Positions 7,929 through 16,668 are shown, counted from the first letter of the stretch. The stretch: 33,958 bases of DNA from Comamonadaceae bacterium (GCA_947450765.1 CANFXC010000024.1:1-33958), one strand, 5' to 3'. The notes: generated from the sequence alone by a model not told the origin. Translations and numbers: made by a program.

Positions 7929-8651
7929 TCAGTGCCCGCCGCCCAAGTAAGCCGCCCTGACAGCCGGGTCGTCGCGCAGCTTGGCCGCTTCGCCATGGAC
8001 TGAGATGCGGCCGTTTTCCAGCACATAGCCGTAGTCGGCCACCTTCAGCGCTGCGGCCGCGAACTGCTCCACCAGCAGCATGGTCACACCGCGTGATTTG
8101 AGGTCGGCAATGATGCGGAAGACTTCTTCAACCAGAATCGGCGCCAAGCCCATGGAAGGTTCGTCAAGCAGCACGATCTCTGGGTTCAGCATGACGGCGC
8201 GGGCCATGGCCAGCATCTGCTGCTCACCACCTGACAAGGTGCCGGCAAGCTGGTTGCGGCGCTCTTTGAGGCGCGGGAACAAATCCATCGCACGGTCCAG
8301 GTCACCCGCCACGTCACCCTTCGGACGGCTGCCCGTCAAGCGCGGGAAAGCGCCCAAGATCAAGTTGTCTGTCACCGTCATGGTGGCAAACACGCGCCGG
8401 CCTTCCGGTGAGTGAGCCAAGCCCTGTTTGGCGATGGTGAAAGACTCCAGACCATCAATGCGCTTGCCGTGCAGGGAGATCTCACCGGCCGTCGGTTTGA
8501 TCATGCCGGACACCGCGCGCATGGTCGTCGTTTTGCCAGCGCCGTTAGAACCGATCAGCGTGACGACCTTGCCTTTCGGAACTTCAATCGAAATGCCATG
8601 CAGGACTTGCACTTTGCCGTAACCGGCTTGAAGATTTTTGATGCTCAACAT
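7929..8651 (-). CDS. livF: Branched-chain amino acid-type ABC transporter ATPase (LivF)
   Basis: The 240-residue ABC ATPase has Walker A GSNGAGKTT at 34-42, signature LSGGEQQMLAMARAV, Walker B IVLLDEPSMGL and the LVEQ switch histidine region modified as in LivF. The motif ENGRISVHGEAAKLRDDPAVRAAYLG at the C-terminus is typical of LivF proteins. It would pair with the LivG domain of the fused protein encoded just upstream (16-base gap). Together they energise hydrophobic amino acid or carboxylate import. The substrate is set by the binding protein at 11597-12814. Confidence 0.95.
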   Translation of the reverse strand: MLSIKNLQAGYGKVQVLHGISIEVPKGKVVTLIGSNGAGKTTTMRAVSGMIKPTAGEISLHGKRIDGLESFTIAKQGLAHSPEGRRVFATMTVTDNLILGAFPRLTGSRPKGDVAGDLDRAMDLFPRLKERRNQLAGTLSGGEQQMLAMARAVMLNPEIVLLDEPSMGLAPILVEEVFRIIADLKSRGVTMLLVEQFAAAALKVADYGYVLENGRISVHGEAAKLRDDPAVRAAYLGGGH

Positions 8652-8667
8652 GTTGAATTCTCTCTAC

Positions 8668-10605
8668 TTAAGCGGCCGTGCCACCGAGGTAAGCCTCGAT
8701 CACTTTTTCGTCAGCCTGCACCTCCGCTGGCTTGCCTTCAGCAATCTTCTGGCCAAAGTCCAGTACAGACACCGCGTCGCAAATGCTCATGACCACATCC
8801 ATGTGGTGCTCAATCAAAATCACCGTGATACCGTGGTCACGGATTTTTCGGATGATGTTGATCAGCACTTTGATGTCTGGCGCGGTCAGGCCGGCAGCCG
8901 GCTCGTCGAGCAGCAACAGCTGCGGGTCCAGCGCCAGCGCACGGGCGATCTCCAGCAGACGCTGCTTGCCGTAGGGCAGGTTGCGCGCTTCTTCGATGGC
9001 CAAGTCACCCAAGCCGACAAAATTGAGCAGACCCATGCCGCGCTCAATGGCGGCTTTTTCTTCACGCTTGTAGCGCGGCGTGTGCAAAGACACATCCAAG
9101 ATGTTGCTGTGAAAGGTGTGGTGCAGGCCGACTTGCACGTTTTGCAAGGCGGTCATTTCACCAAACAATTGCACGTTCTGGAAGGTTCGCGCAATGCCCG
9201 ACAGCGCAATGTCTGACGAAGTGCGGCCGACCACGGAGCGGCCCGCAAACACGATGCTGCCGGCTGTCGGCACATAAATCCCGGTCAGCACGTTCATCAT
9301 CGTGCTCTTGCCCGAGCCGTTCGGGCCGATCAGCCCGTGGATGGTGCCGCGCTTGATGCGCAGGTCCACCTGGTTGATGGCCTTGAGACCACCGAACTGC
9401 ATCAGCACACCGTCGGCGACCAACAAGTCAGTGCCGGTCTCATTGGCACCCGCTTTGGTCGCCATCATCACGGCATCGCGGCTGGTGTCCAAAATGCCCG
9501 TCACACCGCTGTCAGCCGCGACCGATTTGCGTGCCAACAGACTGCGGGCAAAGCCCACAATGCCGTCTTGCAGGTAGTACACAACGAACAGAATCATCAA
9601 GCCAAAAATACTCAAGCGCCAGTCGGTGATGGACTCCAACCAGAACGAAAAGCCGGCCAGTGCGATGGTGCCGATCACCGGAATCGCCATGGCTCTGGGT
9701 GTGGTCATTTTTCTGAGCACGCCGACCACGGCGCCCACGCTGATCAACACCGCCAGCGACGACGCGACGATGCGAAACAGCTCCAGGTCGTCGAGCAGCT
9801 TAGGCAAAATCACAATGATGGCCGCACCCAGCAAAGCGCCGGAGCGGGTCTTGCGACCACCCATGATGACCGCCAACAAGAACAGCACGGTCAACTCGAA
9901 GTTGTAGGTGTTCGGGGAAATGTATTGCTCTGAATAGGAATACAAGCAGCCGGCCAGACCGGCAAAACCGGCGCTGATGACGAAGGCGTAGACCTTGTAG
10001 CGGTAGACCGACACGCCCATGCAGTCGGAGGCCACGGGGCTGCCGCGCAAAGCTTCAAAGGCACGTCCGAGTTGTGACTTGAGTATGCGGTGGACGACCA
10101 CCAGCGACAGCACCATGAGCGCAAACACCAACCAGTAAAAACCTTGCTCGCTGAGCTTTTGGCCAAACAGCGACGGCTTTGGAATCGTGATGCCCAAGGG
10201 GCCTTCGGTGAGGAAGGTCATCTCGTTGATCAAAATCTGGATGATGGTGCCAAAAGCCAAGGTCACCATGGCCAGATACGGGCCCGTCACGCGCAGCGCC
10301 GGCAGCGCCAGCAAAGCACCAAAAGCTGCCGTCACGCCAATGCTGGCGGGAATAATGACCCAGAGCGGCGCGCCCAGCTTCATGAAGAGCACGCCCGCAG
10401 TGTAAGAACCCACCCCGAACAAGCCGGCATGACCCAACGAAACCTGGCCGGTGTAGCCGACCACGATGTCCAGGCCGTACAACAAGATCGCGTAGATCAT
10501 GATGGTGATGACCATGTGCACGTAATACGAGTTATCGGTGAACAAAGGCACACCGGCCAGCAGGACCAAGCCGATCACGGCGGCAAAAAGCGTCTTCCGA
10601 TTCAT
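8668..10605 (-). CDS. livMG: Fused LivM permease and LivG ATPase
   Basis: A single 645-residue protein joins two normally separate ABC transporter parts. Residues 1 to about 360 form a LivM-type membrane domain (DIVVGYTGQVSLGHAGLFGVGSY, LRVTGPYLAMVTLAFG, LRGSPVASDCMGV, several transmembrane segments). After a linker of about 35 residues comes a LivG-type ATPase with Walker A GPNGSGKST near 427-435. It continues with the LivG-like signature LPYGKQRLLEIARAL, Walker B LLLLDEP and the switch region LIEHHMDVVM. The ATG at 10605 is preferred over a TTG at 10611; it lies two bases after the livH stop, so translation is coupled. The fusion enforces one-to-one stoichiometry of permease and ATPase halves. 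Similar fusions are known in Burkholderiales. Confidence 0.95.
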   Translation of the reverse strand: MNRKTLFAAVIGLVLLAGVPLFTDNSYYVHMVITIMIYAILLYGLDIVVGYTGQVSLGHAGLFGVGSYTAGVLFMKLGAPLWVIIPASIGVTAAFGALLALPALRVTGPYLAMVTLAFGTIIQILINEMTFLTEGPLGITIPKPSLFGQKLSEQGFYWLVFALMVLSLVVVHRILKSQLGRAFEALRGSPVASDCMGVSVYRYKVYAFVISAGFAGLAGCLYSYSEQYISPNTYNFELTVLFLLAVIMGGRKTRSGALLGAAIIVILPKLLDDLELFRIVASSLAVLISVGAVVGVLRKMTTPRAMAIPVIGTIALAGFSFWLESITDWRLSIFGLMILFVVYYLQDGIVGFARSLLARKSVAADSGVTGILDTSRDAVMMATKAGANETGTDLLVADGVLMQFGGLKAINQVDLRIKRGTIHGLIGPNGSGKSTMMNVLTGIYVPTAGSIVFAGRSVVGRTSSDIALSGIARTFQNVQLFGEMTALQNVQVGLHHTFHSNILDVSLHTPRYKREEKAAIERGMGLLNFVGLGDLAIEEARNLPYGKQRLLEIARALALDPQLLLLDEPAAGLTAPDIKVLINIIRKIRDHGITVILIEHHMDVVMSICDAVSVLDFGQKIAEGKPAEVQADEKVIEAYLGGTAA

Positions 10606-10607
10606 CT

Positions 10608-11483
10608 TCAAACTTTCTTGATCGCGGATTTACCGAACAGTCCGGCGGGTTTGTAGGCCAGCACCAGCAACAACAAGACCAGTCCCGGGACGTCTTTGTA
10701 GCCGGTGGAGAGATAAAAGCCGGTGGTGGTTTCAGCCACGCCCAAAATAATGCCGCCGACAATGATGCCCATGCCGCTGGTGAGCCCGCCGATGATGGCC
10801 ACAGCAAAAGCTTTCAGGCCCAGCACCGAACCCATGGTCGCGCCGGTCAGCGTCAGCGGTGCGATCAAGGCGCCGGCAAAAGCGGCCGTAGCCGACGACA
10901 GCGCGTAAGAGAAGGTGATCACCAGACCGGTGTTGATGCCCATCAGTTTGGCCGCATCACGGTCGTTGAAAGTGGCGACCACCGCCTTACCGTAAATGGT
11001 TTTGCGGTTGAAAAACTCCACCGCCAGCATCATCAGCACCGCACCAACCACCACCAGAATTTCCATCGGCAAGACATTGGCACCGAGCGGCTTGATCGGT
11101 GACTCAGGCAGCGGCGACGGGAACTTCAGGTCGTCACGACCCCAAATGTTTTCGGCCACGTTTTTAAAGATGATGCCCAGCGCAATGGTCGACATGATCC
11201 AGCCGAACTCGCTTTTGATCTTGATCGCCGGACGGACGGCAATGCGCTCAACAACACCGCCTTGAATCAATCCGAACACAATCACCAGTGGCAGCATCAT
11301 CCAGTAGTTCATACCCATGTTGACCAACGTCAAACCGACCATGGCGCCAAGCATGAGCGCATCACCCTGACCGAAATTCAAGGTGTCTGAGGTCTGAAAG
11401 GTCAGCTGGTAACCGAAAGCGATGACCGCGTAGATCATGCCCAGCGCGACGCCGCTGTAGACAAGTTGGAGCAGGATTTCCAT
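10608..11483 (-). CDS. livH: Branched-chain amino acid-type ABC transporter permease (LivH)
   Basis: The 291-residue, highly hydrophobic protein has about eight transmembrane segments. It starts MEILLQLVYSGVALGMIYAVIAFGYQLTF, with the following DTLNFGQGDALMLGAM block that marks LivH. GSVLGLKAFAVAIIGGLTSGMGIIVGG near the C-terminus is the conserved cytoplasmic loop contacting the ATPase. It forms the second half of the membrane channel with the LivM domain of the fused protein. It is separated from the binding-protein gene by 113 bases that hold a strong terminator hairpin, so it is probably expressed at a lower level than that gene. Confidence 0.95.
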   Translation of the reverse strand: MEILLQLVYSGVALGMIYAVIAFGYQLTFQTSDTLNFGQGDALMLGAMVGLTLVNMGMNYWMMLPLVIVFGLIQGGVVERIAVRPAIKIKSEFGWIMSTIALGIIFKNVAENIWGRDDLKFPSPLPESPIKPLGANVLPMEILVVVGAVLMMLAVEFFNRKTIYGKAVVATFNDRDAAKLMGINTGLVITFSYALSSATAAFAGALIAPLTLTGATMGSVLGLKAFAVAIIGGLTSGMGIIVGGIILGVAETTTGFYLSTGYKDVPGLVLLLLVLAYKPAGLFGKSAIKKV

Positions 11484-11530
11484 AAGTTCAATTCCGCGAA
11501 AGATTCAAGTCCGTGCCATAACGGCAATAC

Positions 11531-11570
11531 AAAAAAAGCACCGCACCCGCTGAGTCAGCAGATACGATGC
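11531..11570 (-). terminator. Intrinsic terminator or attenuator between the binding-protein gene and livH
   Basis: In leftward RNA, 13-base arms (GCATCGTATCTGC and GCGGGTGCGGTGC) pair completely, with nine Watson-Crick and four G-U pairs. The loop is seven bases (TGACTCA), of which the outer T and A can also pair. Seven U residues follow immediately. The G-U pairs make the hairpin strong only in leftward RNA. It lies 26 bases past the binding-protein stop. Partial read-through into livH would give excess binding protein over permease. Confidence 0.85.
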
Positions 11571-11596
11571 CCGTCACTCACCAGCAACGCTGTGAA

Positions 11597-12814
11597 TTAC
11601 TTCTTAACTGCCGGTGCGGCCTTGGCTTTCACCGTGGCGTTTTTCTTCATGTCTTCGGCGTAAGCAAACACCACGCGACCCTCTTTGACTTCACCAAACA
11701 CAGGAATGTTGGCGGTGACCGCGTCGTGATCAGTTTTGGTGAAAGGCTTGTCATAAGACATCACCACGCCGTCGACTTTGGTGCCGAGGTTTTCCAGCGC
11801 TTCACGCACTTTCGGGCCTTCGGTGCTGTTGGCCTGCTTGATAGCGGCTGCCAACAAGTAGATCGAGTCGTAACCTTGGGCCGCAGACACCGGTGAGTCG
11901 ATGCGGTTGTTTTTTGGCTTGAAGGTCTTCAAGTAAGCGTCGATGAAGGCCTTGCGCTTTGGCGTGTCAGGCTGCTGAATAAAGGTCTGCGGCATGCGCG
12001 CGCCTTCGCCGCCAGGGCCGGCGTTGTCGATGTAGTTGGCCATCGACAAGGTCCAGCTACCGATCATCGGCACTTTCCAACCCAGCTTGGTCATGCCATT
12101 GGCAATTTGTGCCAGCTCAGGGCCAATGCCGTAAGTCAGCACGACTTCCGCACCGGCTTCTTTGGCTTTCAGCAACTGGGCCGTCATGTCGACGTCCTTG
12201 ATGTTGAACTTCTCGACGGCCACTGGCTTGAGGCCTTTGACCGCCAGCGCTTTTTCCAAGTCCTCACGACCGAGCTGGCCGTAGTTAGTGGAGTCGGCCA
12301 AGATGGCGACCTTTTTAAAGCCGCGCTTGCTGGCCTCTTCGACAATCATGGGCGCCTGGATGCTGTCATGCGCTGCGTTGCGGAAAATGTAGTTGTCCGG
12401 CTGGTCTTTGAACTGCTGCGTGATGATGGAGCCGGTGGCCACGTTGTTCATCACAGGAATCTTGGCTTCTTGGAAAAAGCGCTGTGAGGCCAGCGCCACG
12501 CCGGTGTTGATGTAACCGACAACGGCGGTGACTTTTTCCTTGTTGATCAACTCTTGGGCAATTTGCACGCCGCGCTCGTTTTTGGCTTCGTCGTCACGCT
12601 CGATCAATTGCAGTTTGCGACCCATCACACCGCCAGCTTTGTTGATTTCTTCAGTGGCGAGACGGACGCCGTCACGCATGCTCACACCCATGGATGAAGA
12701 GCCGCCGGTGAACGGACCGTCCACGCCGATTTTGATGGTGTCGGCGGCTGCAGCCAGTCCCGAAAAACTCAAAACGACAGAGGCGATGGCTAATTTCACA
12801 AAACACGTTTTCAT
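11597..12814 (-). CDS. ABC transporter periplasmic binding protein, LivK/HAAT type
   Basis: The product has 405 residues. A signal peptide (MKTCFVKLAIASVVLSFSGLAAA, cleavage near residue 23-24) precedes a type I periplasmic binding fold: TIKIGVDGPFTGGSSSMGVSM, then GVRLATEEINKAGGVMGRKLQLIERDDEA. That opening is the hallmark of Leu/Ile/Val-type binding proteins. Clear later features are VTAVVGYINTGVALA, KKVAILADSTNYGQLGR and SAAQGYDSIYLLAAAI. The C-terminus is rich in Lys and Ala. GGAG lies seven bases before ATG. It heads the leftward operon with livH, livMG, livF and the panE-like gene. These proteins bind branched amino acids, amides, or aromatic or aliphatic acids, so the ligand cannot be fixed from sequence. 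Confidence 0.95.
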   Translation of the reverse strand: MKTCFVKLAIASVVLSFSGLAAAADTIKIGVDGPFTGGSSSMGVSMRDGVRLATEEINKAGGVMGRKLQLIERDDEAKNERGVQIAQELINKEKVTAVVGYINTGVALASQRFFQEAKIPVMNNVATGSIITQQFKDQPDNYIFRNAAHDSIQAPMIVEEASKRGFKKVAILADSTNYGQLGREDLEKALAVKGLKPVAVEKFNIKDVDMTAQLLKAKEAGAEVVLTYGIGPELAQIANGMTKLGWKVPMIGSWTLSMANYIDNAGPGGEGARMPQTFIQQPDTPKRKAFIDAYLKTFKPKNNRIDSPVSAAQGYDSIYLLAAAIKQANSTEGPKVREALENLGTKVDGVVMSYDKPFTKTDHDAVTANIPVFGEVKEGRVVFAYAEDMKKNATVKAKAAPAVKK

Positions 12815-12882
12815 AATGTCTCCAAGTTGAGGGAAGAGGCTTTGAGCCGAAGCGAACGCATTATGAGTGCAATCGCATGCTT

Positions 12883-12910
12883 TTTTGCATTAAAGGAGTT
12901 TTGCATAAAA
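12883..12910. repeat. Direct repeat upstream of the Liv operon
   Basis: TTTTGCATTAAA (12883-12894) and TTTTGCATAAAA (12899-12910) match at 11 of 12 positions with a 16-base period, 69-96 bases upstream of the binding-protein start. The 180-base gap 12815-12994 otherwise holds AT-rich sequence and no gene. The repeats could be regulator half-sites; nothing more can be said. Confidence 0.4.
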
Positions 12911-12994
12911 AACACTGAATTAAGGTCGAAAAAAGGACCGCATCGCCCTTTAAATCTAAGTGTTAACCCTAGATTCTTCACCTACTCACAAGGT

Positions 12995-14335
12995 CTAAAT
13001 CCAACGCCCCAACAGCCGCTTGAAGCGCTGCCAATAAGCGGGTTCAACCAGAAAAATCGAAGCCGTCATCAGCGCGTTGGCCAAGCCGACCGCCAAAAAC
13101 ACCGCCGGGATACTGAGACCGGCTTTGAGCATTGCGCCGGCCAACACGGCGCTGACGATCATGAACAACGCGTTCAAAATGTTGTTGGCAGCGATGATGC
13201 GCGCGCGGTGCGTGACCTCGCTGCGCAACTGAATCAGCGCGTACATCGGCACGCTGTAAAGGCCAGCCGACAGGCTCAAAAACCCAAGATCAGCCATGAC
13301 GCGCCAATGCGCCGGGATCTGCACGAACTCAGCCACACCCATCAGCGCTGCGGGCGGCAAGTTGCACGACGCGAAGTACAGATCCACCGTGAAAACTGTC
13401 ATACCGATGGCACCCAGCGGCACCAAACCGATCTCGACTTGGCGTCGGCCCAGCACTTCGCACAGCAGCGAACCAATGGCGATGCCAATCGAAAAAACCA
13501 CCAGCAACAAAGACGCCACCTGCTCGTTGCCGTGCAGAACTTCTTTGGCAAAACTCGGGAACTGACTCAAGAAGACCGCACCAAAAAACCACATCCAGCT
13601 GATACCGAGCAGGGCCCTGAAAACCATTGGCTGCGCATGCGCCCGCTTCAGGTTGCGCCAGGTTTCAGACAAAGGGTTCCAGTTGATGCGCAGCTCAGGG
13701 TCGGTGGCGGGTGCTGCGGGAATGAACTGCGCCACCACGCGGCCCGCCACGGCCAGTGTGACGCAAGCGATCGCCACATACAGCGGGCCCGTACCCGGCA
13801 AAGCCACCAGCAAACCACCGGCCACATTGCCCAGCAAAATCGCTACGAAGGTGCCCATTTCCACCATGCCGGTGCCGCCCATCAACTCGGACTCGCGCAG
13901 CGCCTGCGGCATGTAGGAAAACTTGACCGGCCCGAACAAGGTCGAGTGCAAGCCCATCATGAACGTGCAGCCCAACAACAGCGGCACTTGCCACGCGGTG
14001 TCTGTGATCAAGAAGCCGGCCGCAGCCAGCAGCATGATGAGCACTTCCACATTTTTGACGAAGCGAATGATGCGGGTCTTGTCGTACTTATCGGCGAACT
14101 GGCCGCTGGTCGCCGAGAACAGCAAAAACGGCAAGATGAACACCGCCCCAATCACCAGCCCCGCCATCGCTGGCGGCAACCACGCCACGCTGAGCTGGTA
14201 CGTCACCATCATGGTGAAGGCGAACTTGAACAAGTTGTCGTTCATCGCGCCTGAAAACTGCGTCCAGAAAAATGGCGCAAAACGCCGCTGGCGAAGCAAC
14301 TCAAACTGGCTATGACCTGGCTCTGGCGGCGTCAA
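12995..14335 (-). CDS. MFS transporter, LplT-like
   Basis: The 446-residue protein has about 12 transmembrane segments. The first helix contains FAPFFWTQFSGAMNDNLFKFAFTMMVTY, and a later loop reads LHSTLFGPVKFSYMPQAL. The NDNxxK and GPVKF/Y-x-x-P motifs mark the LplT-type MFS branch, whose E. coli member flips lysophospholipids across the inner membrane. No fused acyltransferase domain is present. No ATG exists before the first helix, so a TTG at 14335 is the best start, two bases after the FIST gene stop. It is the last gene of the phaM-FIST-MFS run. Transport of lysophospholipid is a family-level suggestion only. Confidence 0.88.
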   Translation of the reverse strand: MTPPEPGHSQFELLRQRRFAPFFWTQFSGAMNDNLFKFAFTMMVTYQLSVAWLPPAMAGLVIGAVFILPFLLFSATSGQFADKYDKTRIIRFVKNVEVLIMLLAAAGFLITDTAWQVPLLLGCTFMMGLHSTLFGPVKFSYMPQALRESELMGGTGMVEMGTFVAILLGNVAGGLLVALPGTGPLYVAIACVTLAVAGRVVAQFIPAAPATDPELRINWNPLSETWRNLKRAHAQPMVFRALLGISWMWFFGAVFLSQFPSFAKEVLHGNEQVASLLLVVFSIGIAIGSLLCEVLGRRQVEIGLVPLGAIGMTVFTVDLYFASCNLPPAALMGVAEFVQIPAHWRVMADLGFLSLSAGLYSVPMYALIQLRSEVTHRARIIAANNILNALFMIVSAVLAGAMLKAGLSIPAVFLAVGLANALMTASIFLVEPAYWQRFKRLLGRWI

Positions 14336-14337
14336 AA

Positions 14338-15636
14338 TCAGCGACTGGCGGTGAAAACGGTCAACACGCCGGTGTAGCCGTAGACATGGTTGCGAGCGAT
14401 TTCACCGTTTGCAAAAAAACCCACCAAGGGCACGTCACCCAAGGCACGACGGATGATTTGCAGCTCAGCGCTGGGGCCGCCAAAGTGCGGTCCACCGCGG
14501 CCGGTGCAACTCACGTAAATGGCCCCGGCAATGCCGCGCGCCACATGCGGTGCAGACTCGGCCTCACCGGCGCCCAGTGCTTGGGCCACTTCAGCAGTGA
14601 CTTCTTGCGGCTCCAGTTCTTCGCGGATTTCAGCGCAGACGCGCATCAAGTCGGCCCGCGCAGCGGCTGCATGGCGCTCGCAAAAAGCCAGCGTCATGCC
14701 GACTTCGGGCATGTCGGCGATGGCAATGCCTTTGCGCGACGGGTCCAGCCCGATCAAATGCCGGACCAACACATCAGCACCGAACTGACCAGCGCGTCTG
14801 ACCGTGCCATCAGCCAAACTGTGCTCGGCGCGACTCAGGCCAACCAAGGTGCGCCGCACTTTGTCGATGGCTTCTTTCGGGTCGTCCAGCGAGATGTCGA
14901 GGTCGCCCAACATCACCTCCAGCGCCGGTTGGTCGTTGAGCCCGGTGATGACGTTGCCTTCACAGGCGGTGATCTGATAACTTTTGGACACTGGCTGACA
15001 GCCCTGCGTGACGCGCGACATCAGACCTAAACGCCCACCGGAGTCCGCGCCTTGCGCGCGGGCAAATGCCACGCCGCTGAGCCCGCCACTGAAAACACCG
15101 CTGGCGGCACCCTGGCCTTTGAGGTTGCCGTTGCCGCTGAGCGCGAACTGCACGGTTTTCGTGCGGCTTGAAGCCAAGCCACCAAAGACATAACCGCTGT
15201 CGGTGCGGGCGGCCATTTCTTCAATCAATTCGGCCACATCGGGCGTGCTCGCGTCGGCGTGCACCAAGGCTGTGTGCGCTTTGAAGCGACTCGCCGGCGG
15301 CAAGGGTGAAACACCCGAAAAAACGCGGTACTGGTCGGACGGCAATTCGCACAACATCACGGTCAGCGCTGGCTCGTCAAAGTACTCGACGTTGTTGGCG
15401 GCGATGCCCACGCCCACCGTGCCACTCCAGTCGGTGACCTCGGGCAATTCGGCGCTCAGATGGTCGAGGATCTCTTGCGCATGCGGCGCGTAGTGGTCGG
15501 TGATGTACAGCAGCGCCAAGGTGGGTGCGCTGGCGTAATTGGGCAGGGCCATGTGGGCGCGCAATTGCGCCAGCACCAGCCCGGCAGCCATGGGCCACTG
15601 CGGGTGGGTGGCGTGACCGTAAGGGAATAATTTCAT
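14338..15636 (-). CDS. FIST-domain sensory protein
   Basis: The product has 432 residues. The N-terminal half resembles FIST_N (ALLYITDHYAPHAQEILDHLS, TDWSGTVGVGIAANNVEYFDEPALTVMLCELP, GYVFGGLASSRTKTVQFALSG). The C-terminal half ends with the FIST_C pattern IYVSCTGRGGPHFGG and VPLVGFFANGEIARNHVYGYTGVLTVF. FIST domains are predicted small-ligand sensors, often with amino-acid-like ligands, and usually accompany signalling modules. Here there is no fused kinase or cyclase, so it stands alone. Its ATG overlaps the phaM stop by four bases (ATGA), indicating translational coupling to a PHA granule protein. The ligand and output are unknown. Confidence 0.87.
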   Translation of the reverse strand: MKLFPYGHATHPQWPMAAGLVLAQLRAHMALPNYASAPTLALLYITDHYAPHAQEILDHLSAELPEVTDWSGTVGVGIAANNVEYFDEPALTVMLCELPSDQYRVFSGVSPLPPASRFKAHTALVHADASTPDVAELIEEMAARTDSGYVFGGLASSRTKTVQFALSGNGNLKGQGAASGVFSGGLSGVAFARAQGADSGGRLGLMSRVTQGCQPVSKSYQITACEGNVITGLNDQPALEVMLGDLDISLDDPKEAIDKVRRTLVGLSRAEHSLADGTVRRAGQFGADVLVRHLIGLDPSRKGIAIADMPEVGMTLAFCERHAAAARADLMRVCAEIREELEPQEVTAEVAQALGAGEAESAPHVARGIAGAIYVSCTGRGGPHFGGPSAELQIIRRALGDVPLVGFFANGEIARNHVYGYTGVLTVFTASR

Positions 15637-16532
15637 CGGGTTCGGGTGGGGCTTTTGCGGGCAGCGGCAACGGGCGCGCGGGTCGGGGCTTTGGCCTTTG
15701 GTTTTGCCTTGACTTTGACGGGTGCTTTAGCGGCCGTCTTGGCTGCCGGCTTGGCACGCGTTTTGGCGACGGACTTCACGGCGGGCTTGCGTTTTGGTTT
15801 GGTTTTTCCGGCAGCGAAATCACGCGCCTCATTGGCCGCTTTGGTGAACGACTGGCTGGCCGATTCAGCAAATTCTGTGGCGGTCTTGATGGCCTCTTCA
15901 GCCATGCCCTTGCCAGCGTCCTTCGGGTGGCGGTCGGCCACTTCTTTGAGGGCCGATGCGGCGATGCTCTGAAACTGATGCGTCAGCGCACCCCACCACT
16001 GCAGCGGGTCGACACCGCCGGGCGCAGACGGCTTGCTGCTGTCTTTAGCATCGGCGGCTGATGCCTCGGCAGCATCCGGAGCCGGTGTCGGCTCGCGATG
16101 TTGGTAGCTCGTCTCTGGCACTTCAAGGCCAGAAAAATGGCGACCTTTGCTGGGCTCGGCCGGTTCAGCAGCTGCAGGGTTTGCCGCACTGTCTGGCATC
16201 TTGACGCTGAAGGCTTTGGCCATTTCAGTCATGTTCACGTTCATGCCGTGCAACGTAGCCAAGGTCATTTTTTGCACTTCCAGCGCCTGTATCGTCGCCT
16301 TCAGGGCGGTGGCATTTTGGTCTAGCCAGAACTGCACGGCCTTGAGTTCAGTGATGCGCTTCTCTAACTCTTCGACACTCATGGTCGGCGCGACCCAGTG
16401 GCCGAACGACGGCATCTTCGGCTGACCTGAGGCTGAGCCAGCAGTCGCTTGCCGCGTCAGGTTTTGCAAAAAATCGAAGCCCGGCACCAGCTTGCTGAAG
16501 TCGGTGAAGGTGCTTTTGTCAAAGTCGCTCAT
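15633..16532 (-). CDS. phaM: PhaM-like polyhydroxyalkanoate granule-associated protein
   Basis: The product has 299 residues from the ATG at 16532, which has AGGAG five bases upstream. An upstream extension lacks a ribosome binding site. The N-terminus (DFSKLVPGFDFLQNLTRQ) and the block APTMSVEELEKRITELKAVQFWLDQNATALKATIQALEVQKMTL (given here only as family-typical wording, positions about 45-90) match the PhaM granule-associated family. A Pro/Ala-rich middle follows, with a helical segment that includes WWGALTHQFQSIAASAL. The C-terminal 75 residues are Lys/Ala/Pro repeats resembling histone H1, as expected for DNA binding. In Ralstonia, PhaM activates PHA synthase and tethers granules to the nucleoid. 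It leads the leftward phaM-FIST-MFS operon. Confidence 0.85.
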   Translation of the reverse strand: MSDFDKSTFTDFSKLVPGFDFLQNLTRQATAGSASGQPKMPSFGHWVAPTMSVEELEKRITELKAVQFWLDQNATALKATIQALEVQKMTLATLHGMNVNMTEMAKAFSVKMPDSAANPAAAEPAEPSKGRHFSGLEVPETSYQHREPTPAPDAAEASAADAKDSSKPSAPGGVDPLQWWGALTHQFQSIAASALKEVADRHPKDAGKGMAEEAIKTATEFAESASQSFTKAANEARDFAAGKTKPKRKPAVKSVAKTRAKPAAKTAAKAPVKVKAKPKAKAPTRAPVAAARKSPTRTR

Positions 16533-16668
16533 AGAGTCTCCTGAAGGTAGGTGCCAAGGCTGGTCGTCGGCGGTCATTCCGCATTCGCCATTGTGCAATG
16601 CCTAAGACGCCCGTCAACTGACAAACGGTCTTTTAGGCCGACCCGCAACGTTTGCTAAGCTCTGGCGC

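Noticed and set aside
12827-14254. Plus-strand open frame of 475 codons
   Set aside because: It is antisense to the MFS transporter gene. Its translation is dominated by His, Gln and Arg with no motif, while the minus strand gives a clear transporter.
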